The notes under the pieces were generated by a model that did not search any database, was not told where the DNA came from, and worked only from the letters and a program-made list of their open reading frames with translations. A stretch of 64,000 nucleotides of DNA. Origin: an uncultured Chloroflexota bacterium (GTDB lineage: Bacteria > Chloroflexota > UBA4733). The stretch covers positions 1 through 64,000 of the forward strand of contig CALBSQ010000360.1 in the NCBI GenBank assembly GCA_937967325.1, given 5' to 3'. Position 1 is the stretch's first letter. Every line of letters starts with the position of its first letter. The position numbers and the translations under genes were made by a program. Of this stretch, positions 25,620 to 33,601 are shown piece by piece.

Positions 25620-25625
25620 CGAGCC

Positions 25626-26375
25626 GTGGCAATCATCCTAAAGACCCCATCCGAGCTGGTCCAGATGCGCGAGGCCGGGCGCATCGTGGCGGACACGCTC
25701 AACTTCATGCGCGCCGAGGTGAAGCCCGGTGTGACCACGGCGGAGTTGGACGCCAAGGCCGACGAGCTGATCCGGAAGCGGGGAGCGAAGCCCTCCTTCA
25801 AGGGCTACCAGGGCTTCCCGGCCAGCATCTGTGTCGCCGTCAACAACGAAGTCGTGCATGGTATTCCGGGTCAGCGCCGGCTGAAGGACGGCGACATCAT
25901 CACCATCGACGTGGGCGCCAACTACCGTGGTCTCCATGGAGACGCCGCCATTTCCATCCCCGTTGGCCAGGTGTCACCGCTCGCCCGCCGGCTGCTGGAG
26001 GTGTGCGAAGCGTCGCTGTATGTGGGAATCGAGGAGGCGCGCGTCGGCCGTCGCCTCACGGACATCGGCGACGCCATCCAGAACTATGTAGAAGGCGAGG
26101 GCTTCTCCGTGGTCCGGCAATACTGCGGTCACGGCGTGGGGCGTTCCTTGCACGAAGATCCCCAGGTGTTCCACCACGGGCCGGGCGGCAAGGGACCGGT
26201 GTTGCGCCGCGGCATGGTGTTCACCATCGAGCCGATGATCAACGCCGGCGGCCCCGACACCCAGTTGTTGGGCGACAAGTGGACGGTCATCACCGCCGAC
26301 GGCAGCCTGTCCGCCCAATTCGAGCACACCGTAGCCATCACCGAGGACGGCCCCCGGTTACTCACCCTTCCCTAG
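25626..26375 (+). CDS. map: Type I methionine aminopeptidase
   Basis: MetAP removes the initiator methionine from nascent proteins. The 249-residue protein shows the pita-bread metal ligands and active-site histidines: NNEVVHGIPG, IDVGANYRGLHGDAA with both aspartates, GHGVGRSLHEDP with the histidine ligand, FTIEPMI and QFEHTVAIT with the two glutamates. Length is normal for type Ia enzymes. GTG 25626 follows the small membrane gene by 6 nt. Confidence 0.95.
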   Translation: MAIILKTPSELVQMREAGRIVADTLNFMRAEVKPGVTTAELDAKADELIRKRGAKPSFKGYQGFPASICVAVNNEVVHGIPGQRRLKDGDIITIDVGANYRGLHGDAAISIPVGQVSPLARRLLEVCEASLYVGIEEARVGRRLTDIGDAIQNYVEGEGFSVVRQYCGHGVGRSLHEDPQVFHHGPGGKGPVLRRGMVFTIEPMINAGGPDTQLLGDKWTVITADGSLSAQFEHTVAITEDGPRLLTLP

Positions 26376-26444
26376 GGCGCCGTACACATACCTCTTATAT
26401 GCAGCGGTTACCATGGGAGCACAATCGCAGAAAGGAGGCGTCGC

Positions 26445-27440
26445 GTGCAGCAGCGCCCTAATCATCGTGAAGTCATCATCCTGGGGTCCGGTCCGGCCGG
26501 CTACACCGCTGCGCTGTACGCGGCACGCGCCAACCTGAATCCGCTGGTGCTGGCGGGCTATACATCCGGCGGTCAGTTGATGCTGACCAGCGACGTGGAG
26601 AACTATCCCGGCTATTCCCAGGGCGTCCAGGGGCCGGAGATGATGGCGGAGTTCCGCGAGCAGGTGGAGCGCTTCGGCGCCGAGGTGATCGACGTGGACG
26701 CCGAGGCGGTCGACTTCTCGCACCGCCCGATCGTCGTCAACACCGCCGACACGACCTACACGGCCGACAGCGTGATCATTGCTACCGGAGCCGCCGCCAA
26801 GTGGCTGGGCGTGCCCGGCGAGGAGCGGCTGCGCGGACGCGGCGTGTCGGCCTGTGCGACCTGCGACGGCTTCTTCTTCAAGGATCGCCGTCTGGTCGTC
26901 GTGGGCGGCGGCGATACGGCCATGGAGGAGGCCATCTTCCTCACCCGCTACGCCAGCAAGGTGACGGTGGTCCACCGCCGCGACACGCTGCGGGCCAGCA
27001 AGGTGCTCCAGCAGCGGGCGCAGAACAATCCGAAGATCGACTTCGTCTGGAACTCCACCGTGGCCGCCATCCTGGGCGACGAGAAGGTCACGGGCGTCCA
27101 GCTCCAGAATCTGGTCACGGGGGAGCGCTCCCTCCAGGAGACCGACGGTATCTTCATGGCCATCGGGCACCAGCCGAACACCGGCATCTTCGCCGGCCAG
27201 ATCGACCTCGACCACGGCGGCTACATCCGGATGCCCGATCCCGCCACCACCTACACCAACGTGCCGGGCGTGTTCGCGGCCGGCGATGTCCGCGACCACC
27301 GCTACCGCCAGGCAGTCACTGCCGCCGGCGACGGCTGCAAGGCGGCTATCGACGCCGAGCGTTGGCTGGAGGAGCAGGGCATGGCCGAGCCGGATCTGTC
27401 CCACGAGATCTATCCGGAAGCGGTGCTGGGTAGGGCGTAA
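26445..27440 (+). CDS. trxB: Thioredoxin-disulfide reductase
   Basis: The flavoenzyme passes electrons from NADPH to thioredoxin. The 331-residue protein has the FAD motif GSGPAGYTAALYAARA, the redox-active CATC (about residues 137-140) in SACATCDGFF, the NADPH motif VVVGGGDTAMEE with VVHRRD, and the C-terminal FAD motif GVFAAGDV. GTG 26445 has AAAGGAGG upstream. It is 69 nt downstream of map and probably shares its transcript. The 3' end is followed by hairpin element C. Confidence 0.95.
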   Translation: MQQRPNHREVIILGSGPAGYTAALYAARANLNPLVLAGYTSGGQLMLTSDVENYPGYSQGVQGPEMMAEFREQVERFGAEVIDVDAEAVDFSHRPIVVNTADTTYTADSVIIATGAAAKWLGVPGEERLRGRGVSACATCDGFFFKDRRLVVVGGGDTAMEEAIFLTRYASKVTVVHRRDTLRASKVLQQRAQNNPKIDFVWNSTVAAILGDEKVTGVQLQNLVTGERSLQETDGIFMAIGHQPNTGIFAGQIDLDHGGYIRMPDPATTYTNVPGVFAAGDVRDHRYRQAVTAAGDGCKAAIDAERWLEEQGMAEPDLSHEIYPEAVLGRA

Positions 27441-27481
27441 ACGCCGTGGCCCGGTGGTGGCCCTTGACAAACGGGGACCTT

Positions 27482-27652
27482 CACCCGCCGCTAAAGCAGC
27501 GGGCTACGTTTACAAAGCCGCCTAAAGGCGGCTACGTGACTCATACGGTGGCATTTCCATGTACAAGTCACGAGTAACCTATCGAATGTGGCGTATTCAG
27601 CCTGCTTTAGCAGGCTTTGTAGACGTAGCCCGCTGCTTTAGCGGCGGGTGGA
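27482..27652. repeat. Bipartite-hairpin inverted-repeat element, copy C
   Basis: Left hairpins: 27482-27505 (CCCGCCGCTAAAGCAGCGGG) and 27516-27533 (AGCCGCC-TAAA-GGCGGCT). Right hairpins: 27599-27616 (AGCCTGC-TTTA-GCAGGCT) and 27627-27651. The core of 65 nt is unrelated to the cores of copies A and B. The inner stems differ between the two sides and from copy B, yet every change is compensated. It occupies the convergent spacer between trxB and the EamA transporter and ends 4 nt from the transporter's stop. Confidence 0.9.
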
Positions 27653-27655
27653 TTG

Positions 27656-28519
27656 TCACGCGTTGACCAGCGCCACGGACACGAGCGCAAGGACGATGCC
27701 GGCCACGGCGGCGCCGGCGAATCGCTCCTTCCAGATCAGACGGCCCGCGATAGTGACTGCCAGCAGGCCGCCGGCCGCGGAAACGGGGAAGGCGATGATT
27801 CCGGGGAGCGTTGCCAGCCCTTTCAAGAAGGTCGCGAGCTGCCCGATGTTGCAGAGTCCGGCCAATATGCCTAGCACGACGGCCGGCGCCGCGGCGGTCG
27901 GCCCAGCAGGGATGCGCAATCGCGCACGCAGGGGGAAGGCGCAGGCCGAAAACACGGTGGCAATGCCGAACGTGGCAAAGAGATACACGGGTCGTTGCGC
28001 TTCCAGGTGCAGCTCAGCGAACGCCTTAGATGCGAGCAGACCCAGTCCGGTGGAGAGCAGCGTCGCCGTGATCAGCAGTAATGGCCGCCAGGAGCGCCAC
28101 TCTGCCGGAGCCGTCCGCTGGGCGCTGGCCCCGAGCAATGGCAGCGCAACGGCGGTGAGCAGCAGGCCGGCGGCCTGCACGGGTGTGGGCCACTCGTGCC
28201 AGATAGCGATGGAGGCGATGGTCGGCATGAAGACCGCGAGGCGCAGGAAGGAGCTCATGATGGCGACGCCGGTCATGCTGAGCAGCGCATACATCAACAG
28301 GAAGGTGACCTGGTAGCAGGCGCCGTTGACGGCGCCGAACAGGATCGCCTCCCAGGACGCCTGGGTCCCAAACACCAACACCGCGGCCGCTGCTACCAGT
28401 GCCGCGACCAAATAGTTGACGCCGCCGAACAGCAGATAGTCGAGCTTTCGGGTCCGCCCGACCTTCACCAGGCTGGTGAAGATCGCGTTCCCCAGTATTT
28501 GCAGCGCTAGATACCCCAC
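27656..28519 (-). CDS. EamA/DMT-type membrane transporter
   Basis: The 287-residue protein is almost entirely hydrophobic, with about ten predicted helices in two halves, as in the drug/metabolite (EamA) superfamily. Examples of TM segments are YLVAALVAAAAVLVFG and AVAGIVLALVSVALV. The substrate cannot be told from sequence. The GTG start lacks a visible Shine-Dalgarno. The stop lies 4 nt beyond hairpin element C. A cyclase 3' remnant lies just upstream on the same strand. Confidence 0.78.
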   Translation of the reverse strand: MGYLALQILGNAIFTSLVKVGRTRKLDYLLFGGVNYLVAALVAAAAVLVFGTQASWEAILFGAVNGACYQVTFLLMYALLSMTGVAIMSSFLRLAVFMPTIASIAIWHEWPTPVQAAGLLLTAVALPLLGASAQRTAPAEWRSWRPLLLITATLLSTGLGLLASKAFAELHLEAQRPVYLFATFGIATVFSACAFPLRARLRIPAGPTAAAPAVVLGILAGLCNIGQLATFLKGLATLPGIIAFPVSAAGGLLAVTIAGRLIWKERFAGAAVAGIVLALVSVALVNA

Positions 28520-28546
28520 AGGGCGGAGAGTAGCATGGGACCCACA

Positions 28547-28735
28547 TTACTCATCGACGAGTGCGATTGGGCGCACCGGCGAGCCAGTGGCGCCGACCAA
28601 CTTGAGGGGCCGACAGATCAGCGCGAACTCAGCCGCCCCGTGCGCAGCGAGGTCTTCCAACGGCATGTTTTCGATCAGGTGGAGACTCTCCTGGGCGATC
28701 TTCGAGCACAAGCGTGCTCCAAAGGGGTGCTCGTG
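28547..28735 (-). pseudogene. 3'-terminal remnant of a cyclase family (kynurenine formamidase-like) gene
   Basis: The minus-strand frame ending at 28547 encodes ESLHLIENMPLEDLAAHG, then FALICRPLKLVGATGSPVR, which matches the C-terminus of cyclase-family proteins (ENL..LE.LP.RG..VIALPLKLVGATGSPVRAVA). The N-terminal metal-binding HxGTHxDxPxH part is absent, and there is no convincing start. Only about 60 codons survive. It is a second 3'-only gene remnant in this window, like the P450 piece at 2983. The remaining spacer to 28866 shows nothing else. Confidence 0.6.
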
Positions 28736-28866
28736 GTATAGTACATGAGCGCAAGGCAACACAAGAGAACACGGTCCCCTCGTGGACCTCGCCCATGTCG
28801 GGTTTCACGGCGGCTTACCGGCTGGACGCCGTCCAGTCGGTTTTGATTTTATCGAGGAAGCGTCGC

Positions 28867-29340
28867 ATGGCAGATCGTCGTAGCACTGACCAGTTCGTCA
28901 CCGCCGAAGGTCTGGATAAGATACGGCTAGAGCTGGACTACCTTCGCAACGTTCGCCGCGCTGAGGTCGCAGACATGATCCGCGAGGCCCGCGAGGGCGG
29001 CGACATCTCGGAGAGTGCCGCATTCGAGGATGCCAAACAGCAACAAGCCTTCGTGGAAGGGCAGATCGTCGACCTGGAGCGTCTCCTCAAAGACGCTGTG
29101 ATCATCGAGAATCAGCACACCGGCTCAGTAGGGTTGGGCTCCCACGTGACCATTGAGACGGCAACGGGCCGCCGCCTGGAGTATTTCATCGTTGGCTCCC
29201 ACGAGGCGTCACCGCGTGAGGGTCGGATCTCCAACCAGAGTCCCGTCGGGAAGGCCCTGCTCAATCGCCGTGTCGGAGAGCGCGTACCGGTGGAAACCCC
29301 CGGCGGTAAGGTCGATTACACCATCCTGAGGGTGGAGTAG
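28867..29340 (+). CDS. greA: Transcription elongation factor GreA-like
   Basis: GreA rescues backtracked RNA polymerase by inducing transcript cleavage. The 157-residue protein has the N-terminal coiled coil (about residues 10-80) with the acidic tip in GGDISESAAFEDAKQQQ (relatives have GDLSENAEY). The C-terminal FKBP-like domain includes GSHVTIE and ISNQSPVGKALLNRRVGE. ATG 28867 has GAGGAA upstream. It stands alone on this strand. The tip reads ISES-AAFE rather than LSENAEY; the acidic residues are kept. Confidence 0.9.
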   Translation: MADRRSTDQFVTAEGLDKIRLELDYLRNVRRAEVADMIREAREGGDISESAAFEDAKQQQAFVEGQIVDLERLLKDAVIIENQHTGSVGLGSHVTIETATGRRLEYFIVGSHEASPREGRISNQSPVGKALLNRRVGERVPVETPGGKVDYTILRVE

Positions 29341-29349
29341 GGCGGCTCG

Positions 29350-30162
29350 CTAGCTCGGTTTGATCCCAACGAAGATCATCTCCCCCGACCGAGTGGGGTC
29401 GAAGGGTGAACGGTCGAATCCGCCCCAGCGGGTGGTCACCGGCAGTCCCGCGCCTTGGAAGAGCGCCTCCAGCTCATCGGGCCGGCGCACGCGACCGTCG
29501 AAGGAACACTCGGCGCGGCGCAGGGTGTGACCGCCGCCATCGGTGAGCTGGTAGCGGAAGACGACTCGGCTAACCTTCCGGCCGGGGGTGAAGCTCTGGA
29601 CCATGTCCACGTCGAGCCGGCGATCCGCCTGAACGATCGTTCGCTCACCTTGAACGGAGCAGCGGGATGACCTCCGGTCGGCGATGTCCTGACCGCGACT
29701 GAGCGGCATCTCCACGGCGAAGACGCCCCCCCCGTTGAGATGGCGGGCCACGTTGGCAAAGGCGCGCTGGGCGTCTCCGTCGTCGACCAGGTGCGCGAAT
29801 GGGTCGTCGGCCGCAATTACCAGGTCGAAGCGCTGGCCCAGGTCAAAGGTGCAGAGATCGCCCTGAGCAAAGCGCAGGCAGTCACGCCAGGGCTGGGCCG
29901 ATCGGGCGAGCTTGGCGCGGGCGTGCTGCAACATGGCGGCGGACAGGTCGAGTCCGCAGACCTGGCCACCGCAATGGGCGACAAGTCGGGCCAGCGGGAT
30001 CGTGATCCGGCCAGTGCCGGCGCCGACCTCGAGCAACTGTCGCGGACGCAACTGCCGGACAAGGTCGATCCAGAATCGAACGTCGTGCCGGTCCGATAGC
30101 TCCAGGTCGTAAAAGGGGGCGATCGACTCGTAGTAGGCTTCTACTTCATTCGCCGCGATCAT
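29350..30162 (-). CDS. Class I SAM-dependent methyltransferase
   Basis: The 270-residue protein shows motif I LLEVGAGTGRITIPLA, motif II VCGLDLSAAMLQHAR, and motif IV-like FDLVIAADDPFAHL, typical of small-molecule class I methyltransferases. The N-terminal YYESIAPFYD is a common start in this group. ATG 30162 has GGGGAG at 4 nt; ATG 30174 is possible. It is divergent from the glycosyltransferase at 30319 and converges with greA, 9 nt apart. Substrate unknown. Confidence 0.85.
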   Translation of the reverse strand: MIAANEVEAYYESIAPFYDLELSDRHDVRFWIDLVRQLRPRQLLEVGAGTGRITIPLARLVAHCGGQVCGLDLSAAMLQHARAKLARSAQPWRDCLRFAQGDLCTFDLGQRFDLVIAADDPFAHLVDDGDAQRAFANVARHLNGGGVFAVEMPLSRGQDIADRRSSRCSVQGERTIVQADRRLDVDMVQSFTPGRKVSRVVFRYQLTDGGGHTLRRAECSFDGRVRRPDELEALFQGAGLPVTTRWGGFDRSPFDPTRSGEMIFVGIKPS

Positions 30163-30318
30163 TCGGCTCCCCATCTCCCTCGATAGCGACAGATTGCGGT
30201 GATGAGCCCGGCCTGGCGTGGGGTGCAGGTATTATGCCAGGCGGCGCGCCATGATGCGCGCAGTAGGCCCGGCGCGCCTTGCTCGGAGGGCGCCAAATGT
30301 TGAAGCGGGTTGACTTTC

Positions 30319-31401
30319 GTGCGCATCGTCTTCGCGACCTCCACCCCCACCGACGTGCGCGGCGGCAGCGGCACCTTTGTTGGCATCTCCGTCCTCGCGG
30401 AAGCGCTGCGCCGTACCGGCATCGACGTTCGCCTCGTTGCTCCCTCGTTCCAGCGATCCCCGTTAGGCCACACGTTCAAGCGCCTCCGATTTAACCTGGC
30501 GCTGGGGCCCCGAGTCGCTATCCACCGCCCCGACCGGGTCATTGGCTTCGACCTGGATGGCTTCTTGCTCAGCAGGCCCACTCCCTACCCGCTGGCCGTC
30601 GCCATCAAGGGCGTGCTCGCCGAGGAGCTGACCTTCGAGCGGGGCCTGGTGCGCCGGTTGCTCTGGCTGCAGTCCCGCTGCGAGCGCGCCAATGTGCGCG
30701 GGGAGGTACGGGTGCTGGCGACCAGTCGCTACGCGGCGAGGCGGATCGGGCAGCACTACGATGTGGCGGCCGAGCGCATGCGTATCGTCCCGGAGCTGAT
30801 CGATCTCGACCGCTGGCAGCAGGCCCTGGCCGCCATCGATACGGCGCGTCAACCGGCGACCATCTTGACGGTCTGTCACCTCTATCCCCGCAAGCGCGTG
30901 CGGGTGCTCATCGACGCAATGCGCCAGGTCATGGTGACCGAGCCTCGGGCGCGCCTGCGCATCGTGGGGACGGGGCCGGAGGAGGCGGCGCTGCAGGAAC
31001 AGGTGCGGTGTCTCGGTCTGGCGGAGCAGGTCACCTTCCTCGGTCACGTGCCGTTTGCCCGGCTCTGCGCCGAGTATCGCGCGGCGACGGCGTTCTGCCT
31101 GCCCAGCGTGCAGGAGGGCTTTGGCATCGTGTTGCTGGAAGCGATGGCGGCCGGGCTGCCGATCGTCGCCTGCGCGGCAGCGGCGGTTCCGGAAGTAGTC
31201 CCGGCCGGCGACTGCGGGCTGCTCGTCCCGCCGGACAACGCCGCGGCGTTAGCGGACGCGCTGGTGCAGCTACTGGCCGGCGAGGCGCTGCAGCGCCGGC
31301 TCGGCGACGGGGGGCGCGAACGTGTCCGTCGCTACCGCGCCGACACGGTGGCCGGCGAGTTCCTCGCCGCGATCGGCGCATCGTCGTCGACGGCGCGATA
31401 G
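30319..31401 (+). CDS. GT4 family glycosyltransferase
   Basis: The 360-residue GT-B enzyme has the N-terminal TPTDVRGGSGTFVG loop, a TVCHLYPRKRVRVLIDAM entry to the nucleotide-sugar domain, and the EGFGIVLLEAMAAGLPIVA signature with the E-x7-E pair that binds the donor. It transfers sugar from a nucleotide donor to an unknown acceptor, possibly in exopolysaccharide or glycolipid synthesis. GTG 30319 gives the normal MRIVFA start; TTG 30310 is an alternative. Its 3' end overlaps the convergent glycosyltransferase by 70 nt. Confidence 0.87.
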   Translation: MRIVFATSTPTDVRGGSGTFVGISVLAEALRRTGIDVRLVAPSFQRSPLGHTFKRLRFNLALGPRVAIHRPDRVIGFDLDGFLLSRPTPYPLAVAIKGVLAEELTFERGLVRRLLWLQSRCERANVRGEVRVLATSRYAARRIGQHYDVAAERMRIVPELIDLDRWQQALAAIDTARQPATILTVCHLYPRKRVRVLIDAMRQVMVTEPRARLRIVGTGPEEAALQEQVRCLGLAEQVTFLGHVPFARLCAEYRAATAFCLPSVQEGFGIVLLEAMAAGLPIVACAAAAVPEVVPAGDCGLLVPPDNAAALADALVQLLAGEALQRRLGDGGRERVRRYRADTVAGEFLAAIGASSSTAR

Positions 31402-32540
31402 AGGCTATCCAGAAATTGGTTGGCCACCGTCTTCCAACTGAGTCGTCGACCAAACTCGCGGGCCCGTCGGGCGTAGGTCCGCCGCAGCTCGTCGTCGGCC
31501 AGGACCGTCGCCAGACCCTCGCGGATGGCCTCACTGGAGCCGCGAGCCACGATCACGCCGCGACCGTCCGCCAGCGCGTTCCGGGCGTACACGTAGTCGG
31601 TAGCCACACAGCAGCAGCCGGCCGACAGCGCGTAGGTGAGCGTTCCGCTGCTGATCTGGGTCTCATCCAGATAGGGCGTCAAGTAGACGTCCGTCGCGCT
31701 GAGGTAATCGACGATCTCCTCGTCGGACAGATAGTGGCTGACGAAACGCACGTGCGCCTCCAGGCCGAGCTCGCGGACCAGGGCCTGCAGGTTGGGGAAG
31801 AACTGGTCGCCCTCCGCCGGATGTGGCCGGCCAAGCACCAGGTAGATGAGGTTGGGGTGCCGATGGACGAGATCCGGCAAGGCACGCAGCGCCAGGTCGA
31901 TACCCTTGAAGCGCGTGAGCAGACCGAAGGTGGTCACTACCAGCCGGTCGCTCAACTCCAGCTTGGCGCGGGCGGCGGCGCGATGCCCGTCCGGAAACTC
32001 CGGCGCGCCGTGCCAAATGACATCTACGCGCTGCTCGGGCAGCCCGCAGGTGTCGATGAGAAAGCGCCCCGCGTCCGGGACAAACGTCACCACCCGCGTG
32101 ACGCGCCGGCCGATCTCACCCGCCAGCCGCACGCGATTGGCGCGGTTGAAGCTGGAGCCGGTGAGCGGCACGGAATGCAGCGTCGCGACGACTGGCTTGC
32201 GCAGCTGGTCCAGGAAGGGCAGCAGGAACTCGCCATCGAAGCCGCCCCAAATACCGAACTCGTGTTGTAAGCTCACGACATCGCAACCGGAGTAGTTGAT
32301 GTACTCCGCCACCCGGCGCAGGCTGTCGAGATTTTCTTTTTCGATCTGCGCCCGCACCATCCACTCGTAGTGGAAGTCGTCGTATGGGTCGTTGATCGCA
32401 ACCACGCGGTAATCGACCAGCCGGTCGAGCTGCACCAGCCCCTCGGTCAGATCCTGCGTAAACGTGGCGATGCCGCACTGCTTCGGTGGCCAGGTGGAGA
32501 GGAACAGCACCTTGAGCTGATGGTCGGGGTCGTAAGTCAT
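31332..32540 (-). CDS. GT4 family glycosyltransferase, WPP-type N-terminus
   Basis: The 402-residue protein has LFLSTWPPKQCGIATFT at the N-terminus, the VVSLQHEFGIWGG motif, TFGLLTRFKGIDLAL, and the ISSGTLTYALSAGCCCVA donor-site region with Ser-Ser-Gly in place of the common E-F-G. This is the group of GT4 proteins often found next to mannan-modifying genes. The 3' end overlaps the plus-strand glycosyltransferase by 70 nt. Upstream on the same strand, 36 nt away, is a TIM-barrel sugar-isomerase-like gene, probably the same transcript. Confidence 0.86.
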   Translation of the reverse strand: MTYDPDHQLKVLFLSTWPPKQCGIATFTQDLTEGLVQLDRLVDYRVVAINDPYDDFHYEWMVRAQIEKENLDSLRRVAEYINYSGCDVVSLQHEFGIWGGFDGEFLLPFLDQLRKPVVATLHSVPLTGSSFNRANRVRLAGEIGRRVTRVVTFVPDAGRFLIDTCGLPEQRVDVIWHGAPEFPDGHRAAARAKLELSDRLVVTTFGLLTRFKGIDLALRALPDLVHRHPNLIYLVLGRPHPAEGDQFFPNLQALVRELGLEAHVRFVSHYLSDEEIVDYLSATDVYLTPYLDETQISSGTLTYALSAGCCCVATDYVYARNALADGRGVIVARGSSEAIREGLATVLADDELRRTYARRAREFGRRLSWKTVANQFLDSLYRAVDDDAPIAARNSPATVSAR

Positions 32541-32576
32541 GAGTGTTCTCTATCTAGGCCATCCGCCCGTCGCCAC

Positions 32577-33386
32577 CTACGCCGCCCGGCTCCCCACATA
32601 GCGCAGCAACAATTCCCGCGACTTCGCGATCCCCTCGTACTGATCGTCGTCGCCCTCGAACTCGATGGACAACGGCCCTTGGAAGCCACTTTGAGCCAGT
32701 AGTTGCATGCAGAGGTCGAAATCGAACGCGGTCTGATTGCCTTGTCCATCAAAGTCCAGGGTCTTGGCGTGGACCAGCGCGGACCAGGGCAGCATCGTCC
32801 GGATGCCCTCGTAGCGCACCGTTGGATCGAAGTTGCCAAAGTCGGGCAGGAGGCGGAACCAGTTGCTGTTGACGGCATTCACGATCTTGGTGATGTTGCC
32901 CGGGTCGGCGGAGATGCCGCCGTGATTCTCCATGAGAATCTTGCAGTTGATCATCTTGCCGTAGGAAACGAGCGTGCGGTACGAGCTGACCGTGATCTGC
33001 AGATCCTCCTGGCCTTCCGGCTGGCGTCCGCTGTTGACGCGCACCGCCGGGATGCCAATGTAGGCGGCGGCGTCGATCCATTTCAGGATCAGCTCGATGT
33101 CCGTCTCGCGCTGGGCCGGGTCGAACGCCGAGATGTTGCCCACGTCGATCGGCATGTTAATGGCGCGAACACCGTAGCGGACAAGCGTCGTCTTCACTCT
33201 GTCGAGGTAACGATGCTGGTTCGACTCGAAATGAGCCTGGCACAGCTCAATCTGACCGAAGCTATAGCGCTCGCGCGCGATCCTAATGAAGTCGAGGAGG
33301 GAGATGGGCGTCTCGGGCGTCTTCTTGCCTTGCCTCGGTAAGTGCCGGTGCAGGCTCCAGCTCGATAAGGCAAGCGTGCTGGCCAC
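32577..33386 (-). CDS. Sugar phosphate isomerase/epimerase-like TIM-barrel protein
   Basis: The 269-residue protein belongs to the xylose-isomerase-like TIM barrel family (AP endonuclease 2 fold). Supporting segments are IELCQAHFESN, RVNSGRQPEGQ, LMENHGGISAD with the Glu-Asn-His metal site, PDFGNFDPTVRYEG, VHAKTLDFDGQG with the second histidine, and LSIEFEGDDD with the final Glu. GTG 33386 follows a strong AGGAGG at 5-nt spacing, better than the ATG further upstream. Members epimerise or isomerise sugars or inosose. It probably works with the downstream glycosyltransferase transcript. Confidence 0.85.
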   Translation of the reverse strand: MASTLALSSWSLHRHLPRQGKKTPETPISLLDFIRIARERYSFGQIELCQAHFESNQHRYLDRVKTTLVRYGVRAINMPIDVGNISAFDPAQRETDIELILKWIDAAAYIGIPAVRVNSGRQPEGQEDLQITVSSYRTLVSYGKMINCKILMENHGGISADPGNITKIVNAVNSNWFRLLPDFGNFDPTVRYEGIRTMLPWSALVHAKTLDFDGQGNQTAFDFDLCMQLLAQSGFQGPLSIEFEGDDDQYEGIAKSRELLLRYVGSRAA

Positions 33387-33463
33387 AACAACCTCCTGGA
33401 TAGACCGCCACGACAAGCCACGTCGCCCCGGCCGGGTAGGTAGGATAGCACAAACGGTTGAGT

Positions 33464-33600
33464 AGCGATCAGCTATCAGCCGTCAGCTATCAGCAGGAAG
33501 TACGGCGGTTGAATCGTTTCCGGTGAGGAGTAACGCGCTGCCTCTGAGCAGAGTCTTGGCAGCCGTAAAGCTGACGGCTGACGGCTGATAGCTGATCGCT
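33464..33600. repeat. Miniature inverted repeat with perfect 24-bp arms (ATCAGCTATCAGC type)
   Basis: Arms 33464-33487 and 33577-33600 are exact reverse complements over 24 bp. Each arm is built from ATCAGC/GTCAGC hexamer-like units, and additional units (CTATCAGC, CTGACGG) extend inward. The right arm ends 1 nt before the stop codon of the AAA ATPase. A decayed relative lies at about 7751-7892. Confidence 0.88.
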
Positions 33601-33601
33601 C

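Noticed and set aside
27482..27652. CRISPR array from repeated CCCGCCGCTAAAG blocks
   Set aside because: The blocks are inverted rather than direct, occur as two pairs, and have no regular spacers or cas genes.
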